The notes under the pieces: model-generated
The model's input: the letters and a program-made list of their open reading frames with translations, nothing else
Databases searched by the model: none
Told to the model about the DNA's origin: nothing
Part shown: one piece after another, positions 7,731 through 15,166 of the stretch
Numbering within the stretch: the first letter of the stretch is position 1
Layout of the letters: every line of letters begins with the position of its first letter
Position numbers and translations under genes: made by a program
NCBI GenBank assembly: GCA_016207565.1
Contig: JACQPK010000303.1
Span: 1 to 35,984, forward strand
Length of the DNA: 35,984 nt
Direction of reading: 5' to 3'
From: Elusimicrobiota bacterium
GTDB lineage: Bacteria > Elusimicrobiota > Elusimicrobia > UBA1565 > JACRDR01

Positions 7731-7920
7731 TCCCTTCGTATAAGCCGGGACCCGCCTGGGGATCATCGCCTTCGGCCGCCGGAGGGCTCCGCGCCGGAAG
7801 GAGCTTCGGGAAATCCGTCGAAAGCCCGAGATGGGCGAGCACCCTTGCGATCTGTCTGTCCTCGGGGGCGACGAGGGAAGAACATCAGAGCGCCAACGCG
7901 AAAATCAGGCCCGCTTACCG
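7627..7920 (-). mobile_element. IS91-family element remnant: transposase C-terminus and 3' end
   Basis: The minus strand reads GALMFF, then after a 1-nt frameshift LVAPEDRQIARVLAHLGLST, DFPKLLPARSPPAAEGDDP, and a tail ending DDDVQAPTDPATEA before TGA. A metal-binding-like region followed by xxAxxLxHLGLxTxxPxxxPARxPP is the usual end of IS91/IS801-type Y2 transposases. The last 104 bp recur exactly at 12768-12871 and include a perfect hairpin GGGCGC-AGGC-GCGCCC at 7641-7656. This suits the hairpin near the 3' (oriIS) end of these rolling-circle elements. The gene is broken and has no N-terminal part here. Confidence 0.5.
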
Positions 7921-8142
7921 GAAGGACACCATCGGCACGGTCCGAAATACGCATCGGAAGGGAATAACGCTGAAGAGCGGCAAACTTTTCCATCGCTCGC
8001 GCGCTAAGCCGGCGTGGTCGAGCGGCCCATCGCGATCCCCTGCTTGTGCTAGCGCGACGGCACTTACCGGACGGCCGACTACCTGCTCGGCCTGGCGCTG
8101 ACGAGAGACCGCAGGGCGGTCGAAGTCCCCAAAGCCGACCCG
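7921..8142. other. Region without recognisable gene
   Basis: No frame here gives a family pattern or a start with a promoter. It lies between the IS91 remnant and the stop of the outer-membrane barrel gene, and probably holds more insertion debris. Confidence 0.4.
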
Positions 8143-9249
8143 TCACTTGATGTAGCGGCCGAACGACTTGCTCAACTGTAGGTTGAGTATCTTGTACGAG
8201 CTTAGCCCGTTGAAGAACGAGTTTAGAGGGGCGTCTATGAAGGATCCGGTCAGATTGGCCGATAGGCCCCAAGGACGGAAGGTCAAATTGACCCCGAGAT
8301 GGATCGGATTCAGCGCCCGCAGGTATTGCTGCTCGGTCACCGGCCCGCCGAGAGTGTTGATCGGTTTTCCGTAGCGGAGCTCGCGCCCGTTGAGGAGCTC
8401 ATCGGGATCAGTAACGGCGTTGACGGCGCTCGAGACGAAGGACGCCATAATGTCGGCCCTCAGGTATGGGTTGAGCCGGAAATGCTTCCCCAAGGGGATG
8501 CCCCCCTGGATCCCGAAGAAGCCTCCGTAGTCCACCGAGCTTCCGGTCCAATCCCGGGAGATGCACTTATAGCCGGCGAGCGTCTCCGGACATTCGGTGC
8601 TGTCAGCGGCTGAATACTGGCTCAAGAACAAAGATGTCCCGGAGGCGCGCGTGAAGTGGACCACCGGTCCCAAGAAAAGGCTTCCATGCAGTCGGTCGCT
8701 ATTGCCGCCGCCGAAGTTTATGCCGAGTTGGATTCCAACAGACTGGCTCCCATGAGACTGCGCGCGCTGCAAGATGATGCTGTTGGCAGCTCCGACGAGC
8801 GCGGGCTTCGACGCGTAGGCGGCCCGGAAACCGTCGGTCGTCCGAGCTTCGATGCGTCCGGGGCCCAATCTCGCGAAGAGAACGGATGCGAACAGGGTCG
8901 TGTGATCCGAGACCGCGCGGTCGTACTGGGCGGTGGCGCCCCACCCCGCCATGCCCTGCGCCACGGTGCCGTCGATGATGCGGTTTCCCGGCACCAGCGC
9001 GAGCGGGTCTTGAAACTTTTCATCCACCGCGGGCTTCTGCAGGCGGAAGTAGTTGAGCGAAGTCGATAGCCTGTAGTCCCCCTCATTGAAGACCATCATG
9101 GGGAGGGGGGGATTCGAGTACAACGCCTGCAAGGCCACCTCGGCGTTGGTCATGGGCAGGCCGCCCTGGGCCAGCCCCGTGTCGAAGCCGAGGCAGGGCC
9201 TCGTCCATAGTAGCGGCAGGACCGAAAGCCATAGAGGAGGTCGCATCAA
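8143..9249 (-). CDS. Outer-membrane beta-barrel protein
   Basis: 368 aa with a signal peptide (residues ~1-21, ending PCLG). The mature chain alternates polar and hydrophobic residues with aromatic girdles: YRLSTSLNYFRL, TTLFASVLFARLG, QSVGIQLGINFGGG, HGSLFLGPVVHFTR, IHLGVNLTFRPWGLSANLTG. It ends in LQLSKSFGRYIK, a typical last strand. Two Cys near the middle (TECPETLAGYKCISRD) could pair in a loop. Last gene of the minus-strand envelope operon; its start overlaps the stop of the CsgG-like gene by 4 nt (ATGA). Inferred role: the outer-membrane component or cargo channel that works with the CsgG-like lipoprotein. Family not recognised. Confidence 0.75.
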   Translation of the reverse strand: MMRPPLWLSVLPLLWTRPCLGFDTGLAQGGLPMTNAEVALQALYSNPPLPMMVFNEGDYRLSTSLNYFRLQKPAVDEKFQDPLALVPGNRIIDGTVAQGMAGWGATAQYDRAVSDHTTLFASVLFARLGPGRIEARTTDGFRAAYASKPALVGAANSIILQRAQSHGSQSVGIQLGINFGGGNSDRLHGSLFLGPVVHFTRASGTSLFLSQYSAADSTECPETLAGYKCISRDWTGSSVDYGGFFGIQGGIPLGKHFRLNPYLRADIMASFVSSAVNAVTDPDELLNGRELRYGKPINTLGGPVTEQQYLRALNPIHLGVNLTFRPWGLSANLTGSFIDAPLNSFFNGLSSYKILNLQLSKSFGRYIK

Positions 9250-10181
9250 CGCCCCAGTTTCGCCAAGTCGCCCTTGCCGGGCGACTTCCCCTGCACCAGC
9301 GTGGCGATGACGGTTCCATTCTCCCCGAATTCGGAAACCTCGATGACGCCGAGCTGTCTCTGCGTGTGTCCCGTCACCTTGCCGGTGGTAGGGCTGCGGA
9401 TCTCCCGGCCGAGCCGGTAGACTTTCAGCCGGTCGCCGATGTTGAGGCCGGAGTCCTCTCCGGCGTCCAGATAGATCTTCTCATCCTCCACGTCCGCCAC
9501 CCGGCAGGACCAGGGCTGCTTGTTGACCTGAGCTTCGATGTTGAGCGCGAGCCGGCTGATGGCGGCGCGGAGAGCGTCTCCCTCCAGCCTCTCCCCGAAG
9601 CCCGCCTGGGAGCCGAACCCCATGATCTCCCCCGTCTTGACCCGCGCGGAGCCCTGTCCGCTGTCCGCGTGGAGGACCCTCCCGGTCTCCGCGTCGACCA
9701 CGCGCACGTCGACGGTGACCGTGGCCTCCTGCTTCTTGCTGTTCCCGAGGATGAACTCCTTGCCGCGCGTCTCCCTTCCGAAATTGGAGATTGTGCCCAC
9801 CACGACGGCGTTGAGACCCAGGACGCTTCCCATCTTGGCCGCGGACTCGTCGTCGATGGCGCCGGTCAGGCCCTTGCGCTGCTCCGCCAATACCTGGTCG
9901 AGCTTCTGGCGCTCCACGACGATGAAGCTGCCCGTCTTGACCAGCTCCGTGGTCAGAATGTCGGCCGCCGCGCCGCCGAGTCGCCCCTGGCCGTAGGCGG
10001 TCTTGTTTTCGAACTCGACCACGCCAACGCGCCGGCGCGGGCCGCCGTAGCGTCCGGCGGCCCTCGTCGTCGGGTGGGCCGAAATCGCCTGCTCCATGGT
10101 GGTCTTTTGGGCCGTCCCGCAGGCCACGGGGAGCGCAGACAACGCCACGGCCAGGCATCGGAGCGCTGATCGGAGCCTCAT
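9246..10181 (-). CDS. CsgG-like lipoprotein with FlgT-type C-terminal domain
   Basis: 311 aa. Signal peptide with lipobox LPVAC, lipidated at Cys21. Residues ~50-215 match the CsgG fold: RRVGVVEFENKTAYGQG, AADILTTELVKTGSFIVVER, LDQVLAEQRKGLTGAI, VLGLNAVVVGTISNFGRET, VDVRVVDAETGRVLHADSGQ. CsgG proteins form outer-membrane export pores for curli, and relatives serve other envelope roles. The C-terminal ~80 residues (YLDAGEDSGLNIGDRLKVYR, IRSPTTGKVTGHTQRQLG, GVIEVSEF) resemble the FlgT C-terminal barrel. It overlaps both neighbours by 4 nt, so the unit is tightly coupled. Curli subunits (CsgA/B) are absent here, so the exported substrate is unknown. Confidence 0.85.
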   Translation of the reverse strand: MRLRSALRCLAVALSALPVACGTAQKTTMEQAISAHPTTRAAGRYGGPRRRVGVVEFENKTAYGQGRLGGAAADILTTELVKTGSFIVVERQKLDQVLAEQRKGLTGAIDDESAAKMGSVLGLNAVVVGTISNFGRETRGKEFILGNSKKQEATVTVDVRVVDAETGRVLHADSGQGSARVKTGEIMGFGSQAGFGERLEGDALRAAISRLALNIEAQVNKQPWSCRVADVEDEKIYLDAGEDSGLNIGDRLKVYRLGREIRSPTTGKVTGHTQRQLGVIEVSEFGENGTVIATLVQGKSPGKGDLAKLGR

Positions 10182-11014
10182 TTGACCGTCACCTCCAGAG
10201 CCTCCTCGGTGACCCGGTCGATCGTGGCGTGGATCGCGGTCGAGTCCTCAATCCCCTTCGCGAGCTCCTTGGTTGAGATCCCCTTGAGCCGCGCGTCGAG
10301 CCGCGCGGAGCCGGCGACGAAGAAACGGAGATGAACCGCCGCCACCCCCGGGACACCGGCGATCGCCGCCCTAACGCGATCCACGGCTCTCATGTTGCTC
10401 GCCCCGCTGAGGAGTATCGTCACCGGCGCGTCGCCGTCGAGCGCCGCCAGGAGCGCCTGCACGAGCTGCTCCCCGGCTTTCTTGCCCGCTTTAGTGAAGG
10501 CCTTCATCAGCGCCGGCCGGCGCGTCGCGTCCATCCCGGAGGCGGCCACCTCCGCCGTCGCAAGGACCTCCTGGGACTCAGCCCGATAGGCCTTGGCCAC
10601 GAGCGCGACCCGATGGCTGACGAGCGTCTCGTAGCCGGTGTCGGCGACGGGCGCGCCCTCGGCCGTGCCGACGACGAGGATCTCCGCGTCCAACCGCTTG
10701 CCCAAGGACGCCGCCCCGCTCAGGTCTCCCGCGGCGACCTGTTTGCGGAGCTCGGCCGTTTCGACGGCCATGAGGGCGCTTCGTTCGACGACGCTCAGGC
10801 CGGCCTCCTTGAATGCGCGGCTGACGGCATCGGCTGCGTAGGAGAAACTCTCGCCCTTGGCTCCATCCGCCGAGGATTCCTTCAGGACCACGGCGATCCG
10901 GGCGGAGCCCGCCGCGGCTCTCGCCCTTGCCTCCGCTCCCGTCTCGGCGGAGCTCGGCAAGAAGAGGGCCGACAGCAACGCTCCGGCGCAGAGGGCGGAT
11001 AGGATCGGGCTCAT
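10178..11014 (-). CDS. Periplasmic protein, CsgG/FlgT-fold-like
   Basis: 278 aa with a signal peptide (cleavage near SSAETG, residue ~23). Residues ~38-190 read like a CsgG- or FlgT-middle-type alpha/beta domain: ARIAVVLKESSADG, AVSRAFKEAGLSVVERSALM, LGKRLDAEILVVGTAEG. A second small alpha/beta domain follows (APVTILLSGASNMRAVDRVR, GVPGVAAVHLRFFVAG). No lipobox. In Neisseria-type loci the corresponding middle position between CsgG-like and DUF799 genes is held by a small DUF4810 lipoprotein; this larger soluble protein is different. It overlaps the genes on both sides by 4 nt. Role inferred: partner of the CsgG-like pore. Confidence 0.7.
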   Translation of the reverse strand: MSPILSALCAGALLSALFLPSSAETGAEARARAAAGSARIAVVLKESSADGAKGESFSYAADAVSRAFKEAGLSVVERSALMAVETAELRKQVAAGDLSGAASLGKRLDAEILVVGTAEGAPVADTGYETLVSHRVALVAKAYRAESQEVLATAEVAASGMDATRRPALMKAFTKAGKKAGEQLVQALLAALDGDAPVTILLSGASNMRAVDRVRAAIAGVPGVAAVHLRFFVAGSARLDARLKGISTKELAKGIEDSTAIHATIDRVTEEALEVTVK

Positions 11015-11673
11015 TGCGGGAATTTATCCACCAGCTTCCGGGCGGCCTCCCGCGATTCATCCCGCAGGTCGACGTCTGATATCTCGTCGGTGAAGTCCGC
11101 CGCTCGTCTGGCCGCGCTGCCCGGCAGGAGTTTCTTCGAGCTGTCCTTGACGGACTTCACGACCTTGCCCGCGATGTTGATCGCGGCCTTGCCGACGGCA
11201 TCGGGCCCCGCGCCTCCGGTGACGCCGAACTCATCCCCATCGAAGACGGGCTTTCCGTCCGAGGTATCGCAGTGGAGGCTCAAACGGACCCTGCTCACGC
11301 TCAACAGTAGGGCCGATTTGAAAGCGTACTCGAGCACCGTGCCGAAGCAAAGGACATCGGCGCGGACGGCCCGGCTGAGTTTCTTGAATGGCACCGTTCT
11401 GATCTCGCCGCCGTCACGGATTCCCAGGCGGTCGAGGGCCGCGTCGGTCTCCTTCTCGTCCTGGACACGGTACATGCGCCGGCGGAACTCAGCGGCCAAG
11501 TATCTGCGAACGATCTCAGGAGCTTTGACGCTGTTGGAGTTGTTTGTCAGGAGGAGCAGGGCGATGGTGCTGCCGCCATAGGGAAGGGGCTGCCTCGGAG
11601 CCGTGGAAGCGCAGCCTGTCGTGGCGCCTACGGCGAACAGCATAGACAGTCTACAGACTCTGCGCGACATCAC
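11011..11673 (-). CDS. DUF799-family (GNA1162-like) lipoprotein
   Basis: 220 aa. Signal peptide ending in the lipobox ATTGC, lipidated at Cys21. The mature part follows the DUF799 plan: TIALLLLTNNSNSVKAPEIV, YLAAEFRRRMYRVQ, AALDRLGIRDGGEIRTVP, LSRAVRADVLCFGTVLEY and VRLSLHCDTSDGKPVFDG. These lipoproteins are found next to CsgG-like genes in Neisseria and Haemophilus, and their structure resembles the TolB/CsgG amino-terminal fold. GTG at 11673 and ATG at 11670 are both possible starts; the -10 at 11679-11684 is near either. First intact lipoprotein of the four-gene coupled unit. Confidence 0.8.
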   Translation of the reverse strand: MMSRRVCRLSMLFAVGATTGCASTAPRQPLPYGGSTIALLLLTNNSNSVKAPEIVRRYLAAEFRRRMYRVQDEKETDAALDRLGIRDGGEIRTVPFKKLSRAVRADVLCFGTVLEYAFKSALLLSVSRVRLSLHCDTSDGKPVFDGDEFGVTGGAGPDAVGKAAINIAGKVVKSVKDSSKKLLPGSAARRAADFTDEISDVDLRDESREAARKLVDKFPQ

Positions 11674-11830
11674 GGCGGAGTTTAACAGGCGCCCCTGAAA
11701 TCATCAAGTCGCTGTCGCCGCCACGGCAAGATAGTATGTTTTCGAGATCGATGGGGCCGGCGCCGTGCACCATCTGGAACTTCTAGGTCTCCGAGTCGTA
11801 CGGGCAATTCCTGAAGTAGCGACGTTTCAT
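11651..11830 (-). pseudogene. Small gene interrupted by in-frame TAG, between TIR and DUF799 genes
   Basis: An ATG at 11830 lies 5 nt after the TIR-gene stop and follows GGAG at 8-nt spacing. It opens MKRRYFRNCPYDSET, then TAG (11783-11785, codon 16), then KFQMVHGAGPIDLENILSC and RGGDSDLMISGAPVKLRRD to a stop at 11651. The flow across the TAG (SET-x-KFQMVHG) suggests one former gene of about 59 codons whose Trp or similar codon became TAG. The 3' end overlaps the DUF799 start. Family not recognised. It could also be chance, since it is short. Confidence 0.35.
11679..11708 (-). promoter_or_regulatory. Internal promoter before the DUF799 gene
   Basis: Minus-strand TTGATG (11708-11703), an 18-bp spacer and TAAACT (11684-11679) lie 5 nt before GTG 11673 and 8 nt before ATG 11670. 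The four envelope genes could therefore be expressed apart from the TIR gene. Confidence 0.45.
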
Positions 11831-11835
11831 CTACA

Positions 11836-12699
11836 CTACTCCCGGCAGCGCGGTTGGGCGTGGCGGGAAACCAGCGGATTGCACTTCGGGAGCCGCCGGT
11901 CGGCGGCGCGGGCAGGATGCTGAGGCGGGACCCTCTTCGCAGGCGCGGAAGCGCCCGTCGGAGCATTCCCTCCGCCTACATCCCCCGACGGCAGGTTCTC
12001 GACGGGCTGAGCGAGTGCCGCAGCGTCGGGGGTCGCCGGCGGCGCCGCAGCGCGCCGCGGCGCGGGGCGCATGCGCTCAGGGTTCCCGCGCGATGAGCTA
12101 AGCAGGGTCCGACCCAGCATCACCGCCGCGGCCGTGGCAGCCGCGACGGCGCCGATGACCCACGCCCGCCTCGATCCTGGAGCGTGCGGCGCAGGAGCGC
12201 TGCCGGCCGCGGACGCCTGCGGAAGGATCGGCTGCGCCGGAGCGCCCGGCGCGAGCCGGACCGCGCGGGGGATCTTCAATACCGCCAAGCCACCTACGAT
12301 TCGCGGCACGATGTCGCCAATCCTCTCCGCGGGAGCCTGTATCGATGCAGCGGCGCCCATCGCTTCGCGCCATTCGGGCTGGCGCTGCTGGAACTCGGCG
12401 TGGGTGATGCCCTGGAGGACCGGTATGAACGGCTTGGAGCCCTCGTGCGCGCGAACGACTTCCTTAGTCACCTGGTTCGAGCCGATGGACCGCGGCGTGA
12501 CGAGCACGACCACCGCCGCCGAGTCCTCTACCGCCTGTCCGGTTTGCAGGAGATAAGACGCACCGGGCATGCTGTCGCGCTCGTAGTACCATGTCTGGTA
12601 GCCGGCGGACTCAAGGCCGCGGGCCAGCTCCACGGCGAGGGCCTCGTCGCTCCCCACGTGGCTGATGAAGATATGGCCCACGGGCGAAGGATAATCCAC
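11836..12699 (-). CDS. TIR-domain protein with single membrane helix
   Basis: 287 aa from a GTG start. A TIR domain occupies residues ~8-140: GHIFISHVGSDEALAVELAR, GLESAGYQTWYYERDSMPG, SAAVVVLVTPRSIGSNQVTK, KPFIPVLQG. Glu80 in VTKEVVRAHE sits where catalytic NADase TIRs carry their Glu, so NAD+ cleavage is possible but unproven; many TIRs only bind. A Pro/Ala linker leads to a membrane helix at ~180-196 (WVIGAVAAATAAAVMLG). A basic, Pro/Ala-rich, probably disordered tail follows, outside if the TIR domain is cytoplasmic. It is the first gene of the minus-strand envelope block, with 5 nt to the next (broken) start. The tail beyond residue 200 has no recognisable fold. Confidence 0.85.
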   Translation of the reverse strand: MDYPSPVGHIFISHVGSDEALAVELARGLESAGYQTWYYERDSMPGASYLLQTGQAVEDSAAVVVLVTPRSIGSNQVTKEVVRAHEGSKPFIPVLQGITHAEFQQRQPEWREAMGAAASIQAPAERIGDIVPRIVGGLAVLKIPRAVRLAPGAPAQPILPQASAAGSAPAPHAPGSRRAWVIGAVAAATAAAVMLGRTLLSSSRGNPERMRPAPRRAAAPPATPDAAALAQPVENLPSGDVGGGNAPTGASAPAKRVPPQHPARAADRRLPKCNPLVSRHAQPRCRE

Positions 12700-12767
12700 C
12701 GCCAGCGTCGCCGCAAGGGGCGCTTCACGGCGCCTTCAAGTGCTGCCGCGCCCGAACGATTGGCTGG

Positions 12768-12871
12768 GCGGCCGCGCACGCGGGCGCAGGCGCGCCCGAA
12801 CGCGCCGCCTCACGCCTCGGTCGCGGGGTCGGTCGGAGCTTGGACGTCGTCATCAGGGGCCGGCGGATCTA
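12768..12871. repeat. 104-bp exact direct repeat, copy 2 (IS91-type 3' end)
   Basis: Exact copy of 7627-7730. Here only the 3' end of the element is present: sequence on the transposase side (12872 onward) is unrelated and is coding on the opposite strand. The element end thus sits directly against a gene fragment, a trace of a past insertion or recombination. Confidence 0.85.
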
Positions 12872-13226
12872 GCCTCCGCAGAAGACCAGAGCGAAGCCCG
12901 CGGCGCAGCGGAGGCCCGAGACCCCCGCCGAACGGGCCGCGGACTGGAAAAAGGTCCGCGGGAATCCGGCCTATACGTTCTCCAACAGCAATCAAATCCG
13001 GCGCAAGGGGGGCGAGCCGATCCGTGTCGACAGCGCCGAGGGCAAGCAGATCCAGGTCATCCTGGACCGCCAACGAAAGGACCGCGATGCCAACAAGAAG
13101 CAGTCCGAACTGTTCTGGAAGATGACCCGCGCCAAGGACGCCTTCGAGGCGCTCGCCGTCCTGAAGGAGGCGAAAGCCAAGGACCCCGACGCGGGAACGC
13201 CCAACACCGTCTACAACAAGAAGTAG
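12872..13226 (+). pseudogene. 5'-truncated gene abutting the repeat
   Basis: The frame that ends at the TAG at 13226 reads as a real soluble protein: ERAADWKKVRGNPAYTFSNS, GEPIRVDSAEGKQIQVILDR, KKQSELFWKMTRAKDAFEAL and VLKEAKAKDPDAGTPNTVYN. Codons are in frame back to 12872. There a stop (TAG 12869-12871) and the repeat boundary coincide, and no start codon lies in the first 80 codons. The 5' part was probably removed when the IS91-type end arrived. Alternating charged helices at the end suggest a helical or TPR-like C-terminus. Function unknown. A leader-like upstream start in the repeat cannot be supported. Confidence 0.55.
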
Positions 13227-13297
13227 CCCGCCGGCGACGGTCCGCTTCCTCTCAGCGGGACCTACGGCCGCCGGCCTCCGCGGTGCCGCTTGACCCC

Positions 13298-13326
13298 TTG
13301 GCACGCGCGAAAGCAGGGGGCATCCT
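13298..13326 (+). promoter_or_regulatory. Promoter of the GH113-like gene (leaderless)
   Basis: TTGGCA (13298-13303), a 17-bp spacer and CATCCT (13321-13326) precede the ATG at 13334 by 7 nt. This fixes the start at 13334 rather than the upstream in-frame GTG at 13283. Confidence 0.5.
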
Positions 13327-13333
13327 CCCTCTG

Positions 13334-14344
13334 ATGCTCTCGCTCTTGATCTGGCTCTCCACGACCGGCTTCGCGCAGGAGCGCCTGCCCAAGGTCTACG
13401 GCTTCAACTTCCCGGTCTGGAACGAAACCGCCTACGAGAGCAAGACGGCGTTGAAGGGCCTGAAACGGCTCCGCAAGACCGGGGCCCGGTGGGTGGCGCT
13501 CACTCCCACCTGGTACGTCGACGACCCTCGTGCCTCGACGCTCTCCCGCTGGAACGCTCCGGAGCCGGGCGAGTCAAAGACCCCGAGCGACGACTCGGTC
13601 CGCACCGCGCTGATGTGGGCGAAACGCCTGGGCCTCAAGACGATCCTCAAGCCCCACGTCGACGTGAAGACCGGCGAGTTCCGCGGCTCGCTCTCTCCCG
13701 ACGACGAGGACGCGTGGTTCGCGGGTTACGAAGCGTTCATCCTCCACTACGCCCGGATCGCGCAGCAGGAGGGGTGTTCGCTCTTCGTGATCGGGACCGA
13801 GTTGAGCAGCCTCTCGGGACTCGGGCACGGCAAACGGTGGGATCGTCTCATCGCCCTGATACGGGAGGATTTCTCGGGCCCGCTGACCTACGCGGCAAAC
13901 TGGGACGCGGTGCATCTGACCCCGTTCTGGGAACGGCTCGACTACATCGGCGTCGACGGCTATTACCCGGTCCCGGGCGCCGACGCCGGCCAGATGCGTG
14001 CGGGTTGGGCTCTACACCGGACGCACCTCGGCCTCCTGGCGGCTCGCTGGGGGATGCCGGTCCTGTTCACCGAGATCGGCCTGAGCAGCCAGTCGGGGGC
14101 GAACATGCGCCCTTCGGAGTGGAAGCCTTTCGGCGACGTCGACACACAGGTGCAAGCCGATTACCTCAAAGCCTTCCTGGACGTCTTCGACTCTCAAGAC
14201 TGGTTCGCGGGTTTCCTGTATTGGCCCTGGGAACCCGATTCGAAGAAGGGAGGTTCTCGGGAGCGGGACATGACCGTCGAGGGCAAGCCGGCGTCGGCAG
14301 TCCTCAAGAGATACTTCGACCGGTTCCGGAGCAGCCCCCCGTGA
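13334..14344 (+). CDS. Exported GH113-like glycosidase (beta-mannanase type)
   Basis: 336 aa. A short hydrophobic N-terminus (LSLLIWLSTTGFAQ) looks like a signal peptide. The rest is a (beta/alpha)8 barrel of clan GH-A in GH113 style: VYGFNFPVWN, GARWVALTPTWYVDD, MWAKRLGLKTILKPHVD, LFVIGTELSS (acid/base Glu156), LDYIGVDGYYP, MPVLFTEIGLSS (nucleophile Glu247) and FAGFLYWPWEPD. Both catalytic acids stand at the ends of strands 4 and 7. GH113 members hydrolyse beta-1,4-mannan. The substrate here is presumed extracellular or periplasmic mannan-like glycan. It stands alone, with its own promoter downstream of the truncated gene. Length fits the family. Confidence 0.8.
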   Translation: MLSLLIWLSTTGFAQERLPKVYGFNFPVWNETAYESKTALKGLKRLRKTGARWVALTPTWYVDDPRASTLSRWNAPEPGESKTPSDDSVRTALMWAKRLGLKTILKPHVDVKTGEFRGSLSPDDEDAWFAGYEAFILHYARIAQQEGCSLFVIGTELSSLSGLGHGKRWDRLIALIREDFSGPLTYAANWDAVHLTPFWERLDYIGVDGYYPVPGADAGQMRAGWALHRTHLGLLAARWGMPVLFTEIGLSSQSGANMRPSEWKPFGDVDTQVQADYLKAFLDVFDSQDWFAGFLYWPWEPDSKKGGSRERDMTVEGKPASAVLKRYFDRFRSSPP

Positions 14345-14500
14345 ACGAGTAGCGACGTTGCGCCCGCAGAGCAAGACGCGGCGTTTCTCAACGACACGCG
14401 AAGACACGCAGGCGACTTCGCCGGGCTGAAGGCTTCGCCCATCGATGGCGTCAAGGGCCGAAAGGCCGGCAGGCGAGCAGACGTTCGCCTCGAGCCCGCG

Positions 14501-15085
14501 ATGGAGCGCGCACCTTCGCACAGGCGCGCCAGCGCGGTGTTTACCGCCCTGGCACCCGCCGCCGCACTCGCAGCGCACGGGGTCGCCTCGCCGGACCCCG
14601 TGAGCCAAGCATTTTGGCTCTGGTCCGTCGCCGTGGCGGCCCGCCACTCGTGGGAGGAGACCCGCGGCGAACTATGGTCCTACTTCGGCCGGGTCAGCGG
14701 CAACCCGCTACTCAGCCGCCTCGGACCGGTCCCCGGCTTCGTCGTGATCGTGCTGCCCGCGCTCGCCCTCCAGGTAACGGCCGCGACCCTCGGCCTTCTC
14801 GGAAACGACCCGTTTTGGCTCGCGGTTCTCATCGGGGGACGGATCGGGGATGCGGTCTTCAGCCACTTCATCCCGGCGGCGAGGGGATTCACGCCGAATC
14901 CGGGCCTGCCGACGGCTTGGGTCTATCTCGTCGACGGTCTCGCGATAGCGCTGACCTTCAGCGCGGCGGTGGCGCAGGGCTGGACGGGGCTTCTTGTCGG
15001 TGCGGGCTTCTTCGCCGTGCTGGTCCCGGTATTCCGGCTCACGGGAAAGCTGTTCCGCCGAGTTTGGCACTTGCCCCGAGCCTAG
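14501..15085 (+). CDS. Polytopic membrane protein, HXXEE-like
   Basis: 194 aa with about five hydrophobic helices: SAVFTALAPAAALAAHGVA, QAFWLWSVAVAARHS, GFVVIVLPALALQVTAATLG, a mid helix at DPFWLAVLIGGRIGDAVFS, VYLVDGLAIALTFSAAVA, and LLVGAGFFAVLVPVFRL. His49-x-x-Glu52-Glu53 (RHSWEETRGE) in helix 2, and a His in the GDAVFSHFIP helix, match the layout of HXXEE-domain membrane proteins, whose biochemistry is unknown. No clear Shine-Dalgarno or leaderless -10 is seen before the ATG. It lies between a glycosidase and a lipoprotein with no overlap, so it is probably a single-gene unit. The family call is moderate; membrane nature is certain. Confidence 0.6.
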   Translation: MERAPSHRRASAVFTALAPAAALAAHGVASPDPVSQAFWLWSVAVAARHSWEETRGELWSYFGRVSGNPLLSRLGPVPGFVVIVLPALALQVTAATLGLLGNDPFWLAVLIGGRIGDAVFSHFIPAARGFTPNPGLPTAWVYLVDGLAIALTFSAAVAQGWTGLLVGAGFFAVLVPVFRLTGKLFRRVWHLPRA

Positions 15086-15153
15086 CGGCGAGGCGGCTTG
15101 GAAAGCCGCTCCCTGCACGGGGCGGAGACCTGGCGGCTGAGGACGTCACGCGC

Positions 15154-15159
15154 TATCCT
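15154..15159 (+). promoter_or_regulatory. -10 element of the HELGH lipoprotein gene
   Basis: TATCCT ends 7 nt before the GTG at 15167. The -35 is poor (TGGCGG at 15131-15136). Confidence 0.35.
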
Positions 15160-15166
15160 CCCCTCC

